In this document: positions 48,301 to 59,140 of the stretch, one piece after another
Numbering within the stretch: the stretch's first letter is position 1
Layout: each line of letters begins with the position of its first letter
Assembly (NCBI GenBank): GCA_958299035.1
Contig: CATQJL010000305.1
Span: 32,253,733 to 32,317,732 of the forward strand
Direction: 5' to 3'
DNA: 64,000 nt
Source of the DNA: Cylicocyclus nassatus
Taxonomy: Eukaryota > Nematoda > Chromadorea > Rhabditida > Strongylidae
Notes under the pieces: generated by a model
The model's input: the letters and a program-made list of their open reading frames with translations, nothing else
The model's database searches: none
Told to the model about the DNA's origin: nothing
Translations under genes and position numbers: made by a program

Positions 48301-51300
48301 TTCCGAATACAATATTGGTTTTCAGGATTATCGATAACTTTTATCGATTTTATCGATTTTTTTGCAAAGTGTGAGCTACGGGGCTGGGAGTTCGCACAGG
48401 GGATAATCGAGCATGGGGATTCCGAATACAATATTGGTTTTCGGGATTATCGATTACTTTTATCGATTTTATCGATTTGCAAAGTTTGAGCTAGGGGGCT
48501 GGGAGTTGGCACAGGGGGGTAATCGAGCATGCTGATCATCCCCAAGGGGGGTGATCAGCATGCTCGATTACACCCCTGTGCCAGATTCCAGCCCCCTAGC
48601 TCAAATTTTCAAAAAATCGATAAAATCGATAAAGGTAATGGACGATCTTGAAAACTAATATTGTATTCGTAATCTGCATGCTCGATTACCCCCCTGTGCA
48701 AGCTCCCAGCCCCGCAGGTCAAACTTTACAAAAAAATCGATAAAATCGATAAAAATGGACGATCCTGAAAACTAATACTGTGTTCGTAATCAGCATGCTC
48801 GATTACCCCCCTGTGCAAAATCCCAGCCTCGCATGTCAAAATTTACAAAAAATCGATAAAATCAATAAAAGTAATCGATAATTCTGAAAACTAATATTGT
48901 ATTCGGAATCCCCATGCTCACTTCCCCCCCTGTGCCAACTCCTAGCCCTGTAGGTGAACTCTGCAAAAAAATCGACAAAAATCGGTAAAATCGACATCGA
49001 TCGATAACGAAAAGTGGACTGTGACACCCGCCGGGGCCCGAAGTGTATGTGTGCCAAGTTTGGTCCGGATACGGCGGAGCCGGGTAAGCCAGCTAGTTAT
49101 CTAATAATTTCATTTCTATTTTTTTGTTTTTGCACATTTTTATAGTGCAAATTATCAACAAACTGCAAATTTTCCTACTGTCCTGACCGATATACCATGT
49201 GATAGACGCGCTCAGCGCCTCACCACCTCAGCGCGATGAGGTGCGCTCATCGCCACTTCAGCGCGATGAGGTGCGAGGCTGCTGCTAAAATCTCTCATCG
49301 AGAGGTTGTGGATGACGAAAGCGCGCTTACGGTAGGTCAGCCGGGGCGTTGGTGCCAGCTCTGGCAGCTGGCTGCGGCACCAGGCGGCTGCCTGGGTAAC
49401 ACTTGCACGCCTCCCACTCAGAAGCCACAGGATCTGAATCCCTTAGAAAAGATAGCATTTTCCATGCTTTGCATTTTGATTTTATTTGAACAGCTCTAAA
49501 ACTTTCGCATAGCTACTGGTTATGAAACTTTGAACCTAGCTCTTCCAAGTGCTGATGCCGGGTCTCAGTGGTTGTGGCTTGACTGAGTTTTGATCCTGAT
49601 GAATATATTTAATCTCTTAGATTTCGCTTCTCTGACTCTTCTAATTGTGAGATGAGAGATCCTTACTATACTCTGAATTCACCGCCGCACTGCGAAGTTT
49701 TCTCCGTTTCTCTATCGTTCACCCCATGCATGAGGGGTCCACTTTCTGGTGGATTTTGGGAAAGAAAGAGGAATATAGCGGCCCTCAATCTGAAGGGAGG
49801 CCAGCGTCATTATCGTCGGCGCGAGATGTGCTTGCACTACGGATGTCGCGGCCAGGGTTTTTCAACTTTGAGCTACGCTTTTAAGGCAGCGTTCATACTG
49901 ATCCCGATCTTCCAAATCAGTATCAACAAAGCCAAAGGGTTGGCACGGGGCTGTATGCAGGCTGTTTACAAATACGTTAAATTTCAGAATTATCGATTAT
50001 CTTCATCAATTTTAACAATTTCCTGTCAATATTGAGCTACAGAGCTGAGCAATGATAAGGGAGGTAAGTGAGCAAGGATTTGGCATATAAAAGTGGAGGA
50101 CAGTTAAAGGTTATGTAGAATCAGAAGTGATGTTTACGACTACACTAAAACAAACGGACGGAGTAGGGTCTGCCAAGCTGTGGGCAGTATTCCGTCGTTG
50201 AGAAGGTGCTGCAACTCCCACACCACTTTATCGGTTGCAATCACCTGCTATTTCCCCCTCTAACCTAAAATTTTTTGAGTGACATTACATTATGTCACTC
50301 AGCACATCATTGCATGATATTATGTCATCATTTTACATCGGTACAGCTGTGCAAACATGACCACTACATATGGATCCTCAAACGGTAAGGCAAAGTCACC
50401 CCCTCCCCCCCCCCTTTCCCGCCTCTTCTTATGTTTAGCAAACATCAAACATCAAAATCAAATTAAACACTTAATCAGTATGAGACGTAGCAAAGTATAT
50501 TACGTTGAAGAAAAGAATGGCGCATTCTGTAGCATGTACTTTTGATAGTAATCAAGTTCTCGTGTGAAAATAGTGGAGTTGTTGATTTTTTGTTTAGACG
50601 AATCCGGTTAAATTGGGGAGAGTAATTCCTAATACAGTCGGAGAGTCCTCGTATAGGTAGTAAAGCTGACCCGTGTAGAATCACACTGAATGGGAGACAC
50701 ACATAAACGAAAGAAGATACCACGGCTTGGCGCACTCTTAGAAGATGGCCGCAACTCATTGGGGAGTGAGACGGCACTTAGGCCCTATGCACATATATCC
50801 CCTCTGGAGAGGGGAGAAGACCTGAGATCGTCATTCGCTACTCTAAATATCTTTGTTCTTCCTTCTCTATATTGCTTGCAAAGTTTCTCATACCCTTGTA
50901 CCTGCACATAATGGGTGCCAGGTTACTGCCATACAAGGTTGGTGTTTTGCCATTTCGTGTGATCCCTTGGGGTTCCCCAGGAGATCAGTTCTCATTATCA
51001 ACGTCATTTGCCTTGTTGAGAAGTCAATGAAAATCTGCAAAATTATACTGAGGACGTACTACGGCACTGCTAAACATGTTTATAGCAGAAATAATTGGAA
51101 CCTCATGATATCGAAATCTTCGATGAATCACTGCTCACAAGCTAGGGATTATCGAAAAATTCACACTCTTCAGATTCCTTTTATCCCTTTCGAAAACATG
51201 CTTAGCAGTGCCGTAGTATATCCTCAGTACAATTTTGCAGCGTTTTCATCGACTTCTCAGGAAGATAAATGACTTTGAAAAAAGAGGTGACTAGGGACAC

Positions 51301-54300
51301 TAGGGATCCCCAGGGATCCCCAAGGAATCACACAAAATGGCAAAAAACCAATTTTGTATGGCACTAAGCTGGCATCTATTATGCACAGGTATAAGGGTAT
51401 GAGAAGCTTCATAAGTAAGATAGAGAAGGAAGAAGAAAGATAATTAGAGTAGCGAGATGAGACGCATCCCCTCTCAGATCCGATCCCCTCCCCTCTCCAG
51501 CGGTGATGAACTTGCATACGGGCCTTAGATGTAAGCGGTTAAAAGACACATAAATCATCAACAGCTATCGAGGCATGGTGAAGGTCAAAAAATGGGTAGA
51601 GATTCTCTTGTTAAAGCAAAGCAAGCTTTATAGCTATCGAACTATTTACACCAAGTTCGATTTACAAAAAAATTAAAGACAAAATTTAACGGGTTTCGAA
51701 AGCCCAAAAATTCGAAGAGATTTGTAAGTTTTTCAACGGAAACCCTATTGGTCCCCATTTTGCTCAGGGATATGCTGTGCATATCAGATATTCGTATGCA
51801 TAGTCGCTTTTTTCCATGGCTGGGTATCGAATAAAACCAAAGATTTTCAATTTTTTCAAAGCAATGCTGGTTTGTTTCGACACAGATAAAGCAATATCAC
51901 TAACCTTTGCTTACATCGCAATAAATTTTCAGCCTCCTACAAAACTTGGTTTTCGAGAAGAAAATCGAGATCACCTTTCCTTTCCGTAGTTTCATTCTAA
52001 ACGTGACACTTCTCGAGAACTGACTCTTGTAGAAGGCCGAAACTTTGTGGCCACTCCTGCAAAGATTAGCAGTATAGAATAACTTATGTGCAAACAGCAC
52101 AACGCACTGGTCTGAAAAACAGAAGATTTCGTTTTTTTTGATACCCAGCCATGAAAAACAAACAGCTGGTATGCATGGAAATGTCTGGTACGCAGAATAT
52201 ATCCCTGAGCAAGTTGAGAGCCCGTAGGATATCTTGAGCGGATACAACTACTTCGATATTTTTGCGTATGGAACCCTTCAAATCTTGGGCTTGAGCTCTC
52301 ATTAGATTATACTTAATGCCATTGTTTTCGATCATATTGTAGAGCATTGCTGCTTTGCTCGCACATCGCAAAATGCAACTTTCTTTCTTTCCAACTAGTA
52401 TTATTTGTCATGAATTTGGCAGGTATTTATAATTTTTTACTTTGACAAAGAGTGCATTGATTACGACTGCTAGTTTCGCTTAGCGTTTCAACAAAAAAAT
52501 TTCTGACTTTTCGGAGTAAGCTCCAAAAAATATCTCGATTTTTGCGCGAAGTACATTCTCCTGGGAAACAAAGGCTCGTCGTATCGCTGTTTATGAAAAA
52601 GACTAAATAAAGCGCAGGATATACAAAGTGCTTTGCACTTCCTTTTTAATAAACGACGATACGAGAGCCGTAGTCTCCCAGGACGAAAACGCTCAGGGGT
52701 TTTTGGAAAAAATTTTTTTGCAATGACACGCTCTGCTTGTAAAAAAATTTTCACTTAATCTGGCGAAAATCCATCTTTTGAGAGCATTTGAGTACCCTAA
52801 CTTTACGAGTGTAGGACGCACCTTTTTCGTCTTATAGGCGAGCCGCTCAGCCGAATCGCTGCATCTTGGAAAACTAGACTTATTCTGCTCGATACTCTCA
52901 GGTAGTATGCAGCACTGTATATAGTTTTTTTGGTCGTGAAGTCTTTCGGCGTGTCTGCGCTTTTCGGTTTAGAAAAAAATCCCCCTCGCGCCCTATATTC
53001 GTTGAGGTACTTTGAAAAAGCCTACTTAAACCAACCCCCAAAAAGAAGAGTGATGAGGCCTTGGCCTCGAGGCACAAAAAAGCTCAGGAGCTCTTAGCAA
53101 GAAGATACAGGGTGTCCCAAAATAATGTGAACACTGTTTGATCGTTAATAACTCCGTTGCTTTCATGTCTTTCGCCGTGCTTGGAGCACCATTCTGTAGA
53201 GCGAGATTCAACTTAGATTTGTAGTATGGAGCGAATCACTGGTCGGTGTTCGTTACTGTAGCATTACGGTATGAACTTCGACAAGAATTTGAGGCCATTG
53301 GAGGCCATATTCTCCTCGGAACAAAACCAAACGAGCCAAAAACTCTTATACTATGGTAATGGAAGCCGCTGATTTCGAATATGAAATTTCCACTTTACTG
53401 TAATGCTCCTTTCCAAGGTTATCCCAGGTAAATCGTGATAACTGGATTTCCAGCATTTGTCAGAAGGGTGATTACATCGTCAAAAAAGCTGAAAACACTT
53501 ACAAAAAGTTGTATAATGGTATCAGCGGGCGCGAAAACCCCAGTACACGATTTTTCAGATTTTTTGAAAAAAATTTCGTCAAATGGCATACTTCACAGTA
53601 GATCCACATGCAAGAAGTTCATACCGTAATCCTACAGTAACGAACACCGACCGGTGATTCGCTCCATACTACAAATCTAAGTTGATCCTTGCTCTACAGA
53701 ATGGTGCCTCAAGCTCGGCGAAAGACATGAAAGCAACGGAGTTATTAACGATCAAACAGTGTTCACATTTTTTGGGACACCCTGTATTTTCGCATAGACT
53801 ACCGTCGTTTCACAGAAAATTTTCATTTGACTTAGAGAAAAACCCACCTTTGAGAAAATGTACCTAGAAAAGAAAAACCCTACTTTCTGGAAAGAAAAAA
53901 ATGGGTGAGTCCTGGCCTCACGGTAGGAGAAAACCAGACGCTTGTAGCAAAAAGATATTTTCGCAAAAAAAAACTTGGTCTCCTAGAAACCAAGTTTCCA
54001 CTTGACCTAGCGAAGAATCCACGAAAAATGTGCTTTGAAGGACTCCCTGCTTCTGGCCCTAATCAGAAGAGTAATAAACCAGGTTTGGTCTCGGGAAAGG
54101 GAAAAGTCTAGAGGCTTCTAGCAAAAAGAGAATACCCCGGTTTTAAAAAATCTCATTTGATGGCGAAACGATTTTTGGGAGCATTACTTTGATAAAACCT
54201 TGTTTCTGTCTTAGACAGAAAGGCAATGAGCGAGCAGTGGCCTCGCGGAAGTAGAAAGCTTAGAGGCTTGTGGCAAAAAGATATTTTTGCAAAGAATGAA

Positions 54301-55207
54301 CTCATATAGAAAACTTTTGCCCTTTTGGCGAAAAATCAACATTAGCAGGAAACATTCTCAAATGACCTTCGTTTTGCAGAAAATTTTTACTTGACCTGGC
54401 GAAAAAAATCACCATTTGGAGCATGTACTCTGAGAAATTCTACTTCCTCGGAAAAGAGAAGCAATGAGCAAGTCTTGCTCTACGGAAGAAAAGCACTGAG
54501 AGGTTTCCAGCGGGAAGATTTTATCAAAAAACACCTTTGGTTCCTCGAATCTATGCCTTCTGAGGGAGATTATTGCACAAATTGGTGTATATTTTGGCAG
54601 CATGTACTCTGGGAAAATTTACTTTTGAGCCTAGAAATTGAGCAGTAGTCTTGGTTTTGGAAGGAGTCTTAAAGCATTATTAGATGTGAGTAATGAAGGC
54701 TTTAAGATTGTTCACGTACGTTTGCTCTTATGAATGAAAGCAATGTCCAAGTCATGTTCTCCTAGAAGAGAAATTCTAAAAGGGTTTTATTCCTGAAAAC
54801 CAGACTGGAGTTTTGTCCTAAATCAGCTTTGCTACCACAAAGACGATATCTCTTCAATTCTGAAGGAGAAACACCCCCTGCAGTGGTTTTACTAATTTTT
54901 GTCAGTTACATCAATACTCTTACCTGAAAGCACTTCTCCGCTCTTTCTGTGTCTTTGCCTATTTCCACTGCGGCACCGAATAGAAACACGCAATCTATCG
55001 AAGGAAGTATATCTGGACAGTTGCTTGCGCTCTCATCGTACTAAAATTTTGTGTGCATTCCAACGTTTCTTAGAAAAGTCGACAAAGTAGTTTAGTCTCT
55101 TCAAAGTGCTGGAAACAAACCTTGCCTCCAGTAGTGCAATTTGTGTCGGTTATGCCGGCTGTGTCGGCTCCGCCAATGATTGCAGTCAATAGCAGTAAGC
55201 TGTACAT
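42331..55207 (-). CDS. Secreted multi-ShKT-domain protein gene (six predicted exons)
   Basis: Exons on the minus strand: 55207-55121 (ATG, hydrophobic signal peptide MYSLLLLTAIIGGA), 55040-54924, 45634-45523, 45465-45358, 44090-44048 and 42427-42331 (TAG). Together they make 564 nt, 187 residues. Donors are AAG|GTTTGT, CAG|GTAAGA, AAC|GTAAGT, an unusual AAG|GCAAAG and GAG|GTACTT. Acceptors are ATTTTAG, CTTGCAG, ATTACAG, CAACAG (weak) and TTTCCAG. Phases agree at every join. The cysteine pattern shows a leading Cys-rich module and three ShKT-type units ending CGYC, CGFC and CGLC. The last is C-x5-C-x2-W-x5-C-x13-C-x3-C-x2-C across exons 5 and 6. ShKT domains occur in many nematode secreted proteins; a channel-blocking role is known only for some and is not claimed here. 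Alternative end: exon 4 read through to a TGA at 45296, leaving exons 5-6 to another gene. Confidence 0.7.
42563..43907. mobile_element. CCAGGGTCAA element with 6-bp TTAGAA duplication, in the last intron of the ShKT gene
   Basis: The ends CCAGGGTCAAACAGG and AGCTTGATCCTGG are inverted, with TTAGAA exactly repeated at 42557-42562 and 43908-43913. Inside, GGTGTGGTACAC pairs with GCGTGCCACACC, and the hairpin module 43062-43179 sits near the middle. It is a longer relative of 11514-11999, and its insertion explains most of the length of this intron (42428-44047). Confidence 0.75.
43062..43179. repeat. Hairpin module inside the 42.6-kb element
   Basis: GAAGGCGTGGGGGATGGGG with AATGGGGTTGGCAC pairs with GCCACTCCATTAACACACCTTC. 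The loop half has AAAAGCTGTGG. This is the most diverged full copy of the module. Confidence 0.55.
46819..47115 (+). CDS. Exon resembling a DEG/ENaC channel ectodomain piece
   Basis: An open frame follows an acceptor-like CCGTTTTCAG near 46900 and reads FPYSKKYSSCS, then CGTLYRANQAL, then NCECPRNCESYLRPISQA. The C-x-C-x3-C-x3-Y-x3-S spacing recalls the last cysteine cluster of nematode degenerin/ENaC subunits (a C.C...C....Y....S pattern before TM2), which form sodium channels. The second membrane helix is not visible downstream before the stop at 47113. Another frame over the same bases (46937-47155) is also open, so the reading is uncertain. It lies inside the long second intron of the ShKT gene on the opposite strand. 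Confidence 0.35.
   Translation: MSFGSGVDLPDCSALAFICLISFLRFQFPYSKKYSSCSLNGICGTLYRANQALRDQIYAKHSFHIQCNPNKSKNCECPRNCESYLRPISQAPTCPFHT
48041..49096. mobile_element. Palindromic Helentron-like element
   Basis: It starts TATATAAAGCTGAATGTCTG with TGTATGTC repeats and ends GGCGGAGCCGGGTAAGCCAG-CTAG, as in Helentron non-autonomous elements. Between these, about three 115-base units (GGGGCTGGGAGTT, ATCGATTTTATCGA, GGGGATTCCGAATACAA) run forward to about 48540. They then run in reverse to about 49073, so GATCCGGACCAAACTTGGC at 48138 is repeated inverted at 49055. The axis is CCCCAAGGGG near 48545. It lies in the long intron of the ShKT gene. Confidence 0.75.
49100..50778. other. Intron stretch with element fragments
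   Basis: A GC-rich inverted motif cluster (CACCTCAGCGCGATGAGGTGCG, split over 49220-49275), a partial TAA-type hairpin end at 49893 and one decayed Helentron unit at 50000-50080 are present. No exon of the ShKT gene is seen here. Confidence 0.4.
50781..51524. mobile_element. Harbinger-type foldback MITE
   Basis: GGCCCTATGCA at the left and TGCATACGGGCC at the right are inverted, each flanked by TTA (50778-50780 and 51525-51527). GG(G)CC ends with a TWA duplication are typical of PIF/Harbinger. The arms are long and inverted: CTGGAGAGGGGAG and CTCCCCTCTCCAG, GGTTTTTTGCCATTTTGTGT-type text, and CTGAGGACGTACTACGGCAC against GTGCCGTAGTATATCCTCAG. Hence almost the whole 744 bases folds back. Confidence 0.75.
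51761..52212. mobile_element. Foldback MITE (TGCTCAGGGATAT ends)
   Basis: TGCTCAGGGATATGCTGTGC at the left pairs with ATATATCCCTGAGCA at the right. Further in, CCATGGCTGGGTATCGAA pairs with GATACCCAGCCATG. It is about 450 bases, with decayed arms and no coding capacity. Confidence 0.65.
52550..52690. repeat. Imperfect inverted repeat
   Basis: TCTCCTGGGAAACAAAGGCTCG with TCGTATCGCTGTTTA pairs with TAAACGACGATACGAGAGCC and CTCCCAGGA about 70 bases on. It may be a small MITE or an RNA-hairpin-like relic. Confidence 0.5.
52735..54660. repeat. Diverged tandem array, unit about 200-250 bases
   Basis: Five or more copies share an ordered set of phrases: TTTTCACTTGACCTGGCGAAAA, then CACCTTTGAGAACATGTACTCTG-like text, TCTACTTTC.CGGAAA, GAGTGATGAG, TGGCCTCGCGG, then AGAGGCTTGTAGCAAAAAGATATTTTCGCA. 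Copies begin near 52735, 53815, 53980, 54110 and 54370 and are 65-80 percent alike by eye. The mariner-type MITE at 53108-53784 splits one of them. The array lies in the long intron of the ShKT gene. Confidence 0.65.
53108..53784. mobile_element. Mariner-type MITE with internal empty-site control
   Basis: The ends TA-CAGGGTGTCCCAAAATAATG and CATTTTTTGGGACACCCTG-TA are inverted, and interior arms match over more than 100 bases. It splits the phrase AAGATATTTTCGC of the surrounding array. Intact copies (AAAGATATTTTCGC at 53951) show the empty site and confirm a 2-bp TA duplication. Confidence 0.85.
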
Positions 55208-57370
55208 TTTGTTGTAACTAAGTTGCCGATGGGTACTCAGACGGTTAGGAGCTCAAAGATATCTGGGATGTTGGTGTTTTTGCTAAATAGCCGGAGCGAA
55301 AATAAGTGCTTCAGCTGTGCGGGAGCGTTACAAAACTGAACAGTGCTATAAAAAAATGCTTGTGCATACAAGCCCCTGGCACAGCCACCATCCATGTGAT
55401 GCGTCAAATGCAAGCTCATAGGGTATTATTATCTTGTCTTTTTGATGTTTGACTGCATTCAGCTTTATGGACAGATCGGGTAGGATCAAGTTCTTGTAAA
55501 AATGAGCGTACTGTAGTAGCAGACCTACCTGTTGGCTCCTAAACAGTAAGCATCTGATGCTTGAAGAAATCCATCTGAAACAACGCGAAAGCATCATCAC
55601 GGCATGACCCCTCTTGCCTATTCTGCGCTGGATCACCACAAAGCCCGCATACTGCGTTCCGTTCAGTGCAAAAATTAGAAAATCAAAACATTTGCTGCAA
55701 GACCATTCAAATTCTTAGTTGTATTCTCATCTAAGCTCACTTTTGGAAAGTGGGCAACCAGCTCAATACTATTTTCACTTGGACCCTATAACAGTTGTCA
55801 GGAAAAAGTGATTGCTTCTGAGTTGCCTTTCTCAACGAGACTTATCCAGATATTCTAAGCTTTACAAAACCCTTTCCTTATTAAATCCGCAGTCTGTTAG
55901 GCAAACTTATCGGCGCGTTTGTGTTTGAATGACACTAAGCTAGGTAGCATGTTCGAGACGAATAAGCAAGTAGTCAGGCCGTTGGCTTCTGCCAACCATG
56001 CTGTAACTCTAAAAGAATCTTGTCTAAGGCGAATGACTTCATTGTTTGAAGTTCTCGTAAAAACATTGAAGCAGAAAGGTTACGACCCTCATTCTCACAC
56101 CTCGAAACGAATCCGACAACAAAAATTGCATGAATAACAGAAAGGCTAAATTCTATATTGATGTGATCATTTAGACTTTTTAATCGGAAGGATACAGGTC
56201 AGCACCATTGCTCAAAAATTTGCTTGCAGTTCTGTCATCTTCCGCTTTCTTCGCACCACTGTGTTTCTTCTCAAAATCTACGCGCTTACTCCTTTTTGAT
56301 TCTTCGAGTGCTCAGAGGTATTTTTGAATACCAAACTATTTCTCTTTTGAACTTTTCCTTTTGTACCGGTTTCCTTCTGAAGTTAGTCCAAAGACGAGCG
56401 ACAAATTTTTTGAACTTTAGCGATTCACTCCATTTTCGTTGAATCTGACCAAAAGTAAATTGTTGATTTTCTTTTTCTCTCTTTTGTCTTTCCACTTTGA
56501 CTGTACCCAGTTCAGTATCACTAACTTTGCTTCCAACTCTTCTTTTTTTTCTATCTTCAAACTATGCCTGCAAAAAACAAACTCACAGCGCAAAGATTTA
56601 GAGACTGTTCAAGAAGATCTTCAGAATGAACGTGTTAGTTTTTATCAACTTGGCTTAGTTGAACGGCGGTTGTCATACCGATCATGAATAAATCCTGCAG
56701 CCTTCCAAAAAATTTTTGGATTTGAACATATCGGAGGTGCGTAAGAGTGAGCGTAACAGAGGGCGCAACAAAATACGTTCACTAACGATTCTACTGCGCT
56801 TAGATGAGTTTAGTGGTGGGGCGTTTGAAAGAGATGATAGACAGAGAAGCAAAGTCATTGCAGGCCTGCCCGAGCTTGCTAAAAGGATGTCCTATTTTGC
56901 GGTCTAAACGCCATAATGATACCGAACAGAATGTACGTGAAATTCTTGACCCGTTAGATATCGGTATAAACCTGTAAAGGTTTCCGAATGAGTTGTAGAG
57001 TGACTGACAGGCGTGTGAAGGTTGAATTGCCTACAAGAAATCATTGGTCCTTCGCCTTTTCCGGGCTCGACTGCTCCGGGACTCTCCAACATATAAGGGG
57101 GTCTACATTGGAAGGAGCATGACGGCTCCTTCTAAGGGAACAGGGAACATGAGCATGGTCTTCGCAAAGAGATTAGGAAATTAATCAGAAAAAGAGTTTT
57201 GAGGAGCGATTCATGGCTTACAAAGGAGAGCTTGTTACAGTGAGCTTGCTGTCGCATAGCAGAGGGTCTCCCTTACAAGCTTCATGTAGTTCTCTCGCAC
57301 TTCATACAACATGCTAGGGAAACTGACTAGGCGACTTTCACAGTGCTATCTGTTGAATGCAAGATTATTA
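55208..57370. other. Upstream region of the ShKT gene; unassigned frames
   Basis: Before the ATG at 55207 (reading leftwards) lies AACTTAG, a possible trans-splice acceptor. A minus-strand frame at 55346-55639 and a plus frame at 55919-56137 (start MCLNDTKLGSMFETNKQ) are open but not recognised. No core promoter can be named. Confidence 0.35.
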
Positions 57371-57472
57371 CAAAATCAATTATCTCATTTGCACTATTTT
57401 CTTTTCCCCACAAAAATGTGACCAAGCTAACACTCTTTCGAATTTTCGACCTATTATTATTATTACGTTGTC

Positions 57473-58405
57473 CGGAAATTGATGTACGTTTCAAATTTCG
57501 ACCTCAATAAGTCACAAACTTCTCATTTCTGAATAGGTTGCAAGGTAACATTCGATAGAGCAAAGCAAGTTCCACAGAATGGCTATCTTGTTTTTTGAAA
57601 GCTCTTATTAACCTCGAGCTTCAAGGCAAAAACTAAAAAGATTCAACTGCCCGAAAAATTGGGAAAAATCGTAACTTAGTTCATAAAAATCCTACAAAAA
57701 TTTTAACTTGCTCACGTAAACACAATCCACATAGGGCATCTATATACGCCGTTGCCGTATTTTTTTCACTGTCAGAAATCAAGAAAACGGAAATTTTCGT
57801 GCATTTGCCAAAGTGATGCTGTGCTGTTCTCACATAAGTAGTTGTATAGCACAAACCCGTCGAAGTACAAACGTAAATTTTCAGCTCTCTACAGGCTTTG
57901 ATTCTCGAGAAATTTGAATTTTGGCTTGGACCACCTGACTAGAGAAAGCCATATTCGATATTTCTTGAGAACCAAAGCTTGCAGAAAGCTGAAAATTTAC
58001 GTTGGTACTTCTACAGGTTTATAGTACACAATTGCACATGTGGAAACTGCACAGCATCACTTTGGAAAATGCACGAAAATTTCCGTTTTCTTGATTTTCA
58101 AAGGGTGAAAAAAGACGGCAACGGCGTATACAGATGTCTTATGTGGATAGTGTTTACGTGAGCAAGTTAGAATTTTCGTAGGATTTTTATGAACTTAGTC
58201 ACGATTTTTCTCAATTTTTCGTGCAGTTGAATCATTTTAGTCTTTGGCTCGAAACTCAAGGATAAGAGCTTTTGAAAAATCAAGATAGCCATTCCGTAGA
58301 GCTTGCTTTGCTCTATCGAGGTACCTTGCAACCTATTCGGAATTTAGAAGTATATGACTTATTGAGGTTGAAATTTAAAACGGACGTTAATTTCGGATAG
58401 CCTAA
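57473..58405. mobile_element. Mariner-like foldback element inside the LINE
   Basis: TA-TTACGTTGTCCGGAAATTGA at the left pairs with TTAATTTCGGATAGCCTAA-TA at the right. The arms are about 460 bases each and match inverted over nearly the whole element (for example CACGTAAACAC..CCACATA and its inverse near 58140-58165, and CTTGCTTTGCTCTATCGA near 58310 with its partner at 57555). TA flanks it, and LINE text resumes in frame. No transposase. Confidence 0.8.
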
Positions 58406-59042
58406 TACACCGCCTTCGGGCAAAGTACTGGAAAAGCTTATTGAAAACAAGCTCCTTGATTGGTTAGAGCATGACAAAATCATCCCCTTAGAGCAAAATG
58501 GCTTTTTGCGAGGTGGTTCAACTGCAACCCTACTTCGCGATTCAGTTTATAACTGGACAGTTGCTCTTAACCAGGGAAAATCAATAGATATTATATTTTT
58601 TGATCTCTCCAAGGCGTTCGATAGCGTTGATCATGGAAAGCTTTTACCAAAACTCGAGAGTTACGGTATCCGTGGTCAGCTTTTAGCCTGGTTTGTTTCT
58701 TATTTGCATGGAAGAGGTATGGCTGTACGCGTCGGAAATGATTTTTCCCAGCGATACAGATGCTGCTCCTATACTGCGGATTCAACTGCATGACACATCC
58801 CGAAATCAAAATTCAGATGTATGCTGACGACATTAAAATCTACTTTTGCTACGAAGAAAACAGAATGAAGCTATCAGGGCTATTTCTGCATCGATACATA
58901 AGATGATCACATGGTCTAGAAATTGGAATCTCCCTGTCAACGAAATCAAAAATGTATTGTGAAGGTGTTATTCTCAGTAGCTGCAACACCACCAAAGATC
59001 TTGGCGTTTTTATACAGTTGCAGCGGTGGAATTTGTCCAAAA

Positions 59043-59140
59043 CTGCGGGATTGTCGGGATTCGCGGGATTGTCGGGATTCGCGGGATTCGCGACTTCGCG
59101 GGATTTGCGGGATTCGCGGGATTTGCGGGATAAGCGGGAT
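59043..59140 (+). repeat. GCGGGATTC/T minisatellite, left terminus
   Basis: Nine- to eighteen-base units of GCGGGATT with C, T or GT following are repeated about ten times, starting 30 bases inside the left end. It is mirrored in inverse at 63488-63575, with fewer units. Confidence 0.85.

Noticed and set aside
59043..59140. Regular short repeats that could suggest a CRISPR array
   Set aside because: The units are contiguous with no spacers and the DNA is eukaryotic; it is a minisatellite.
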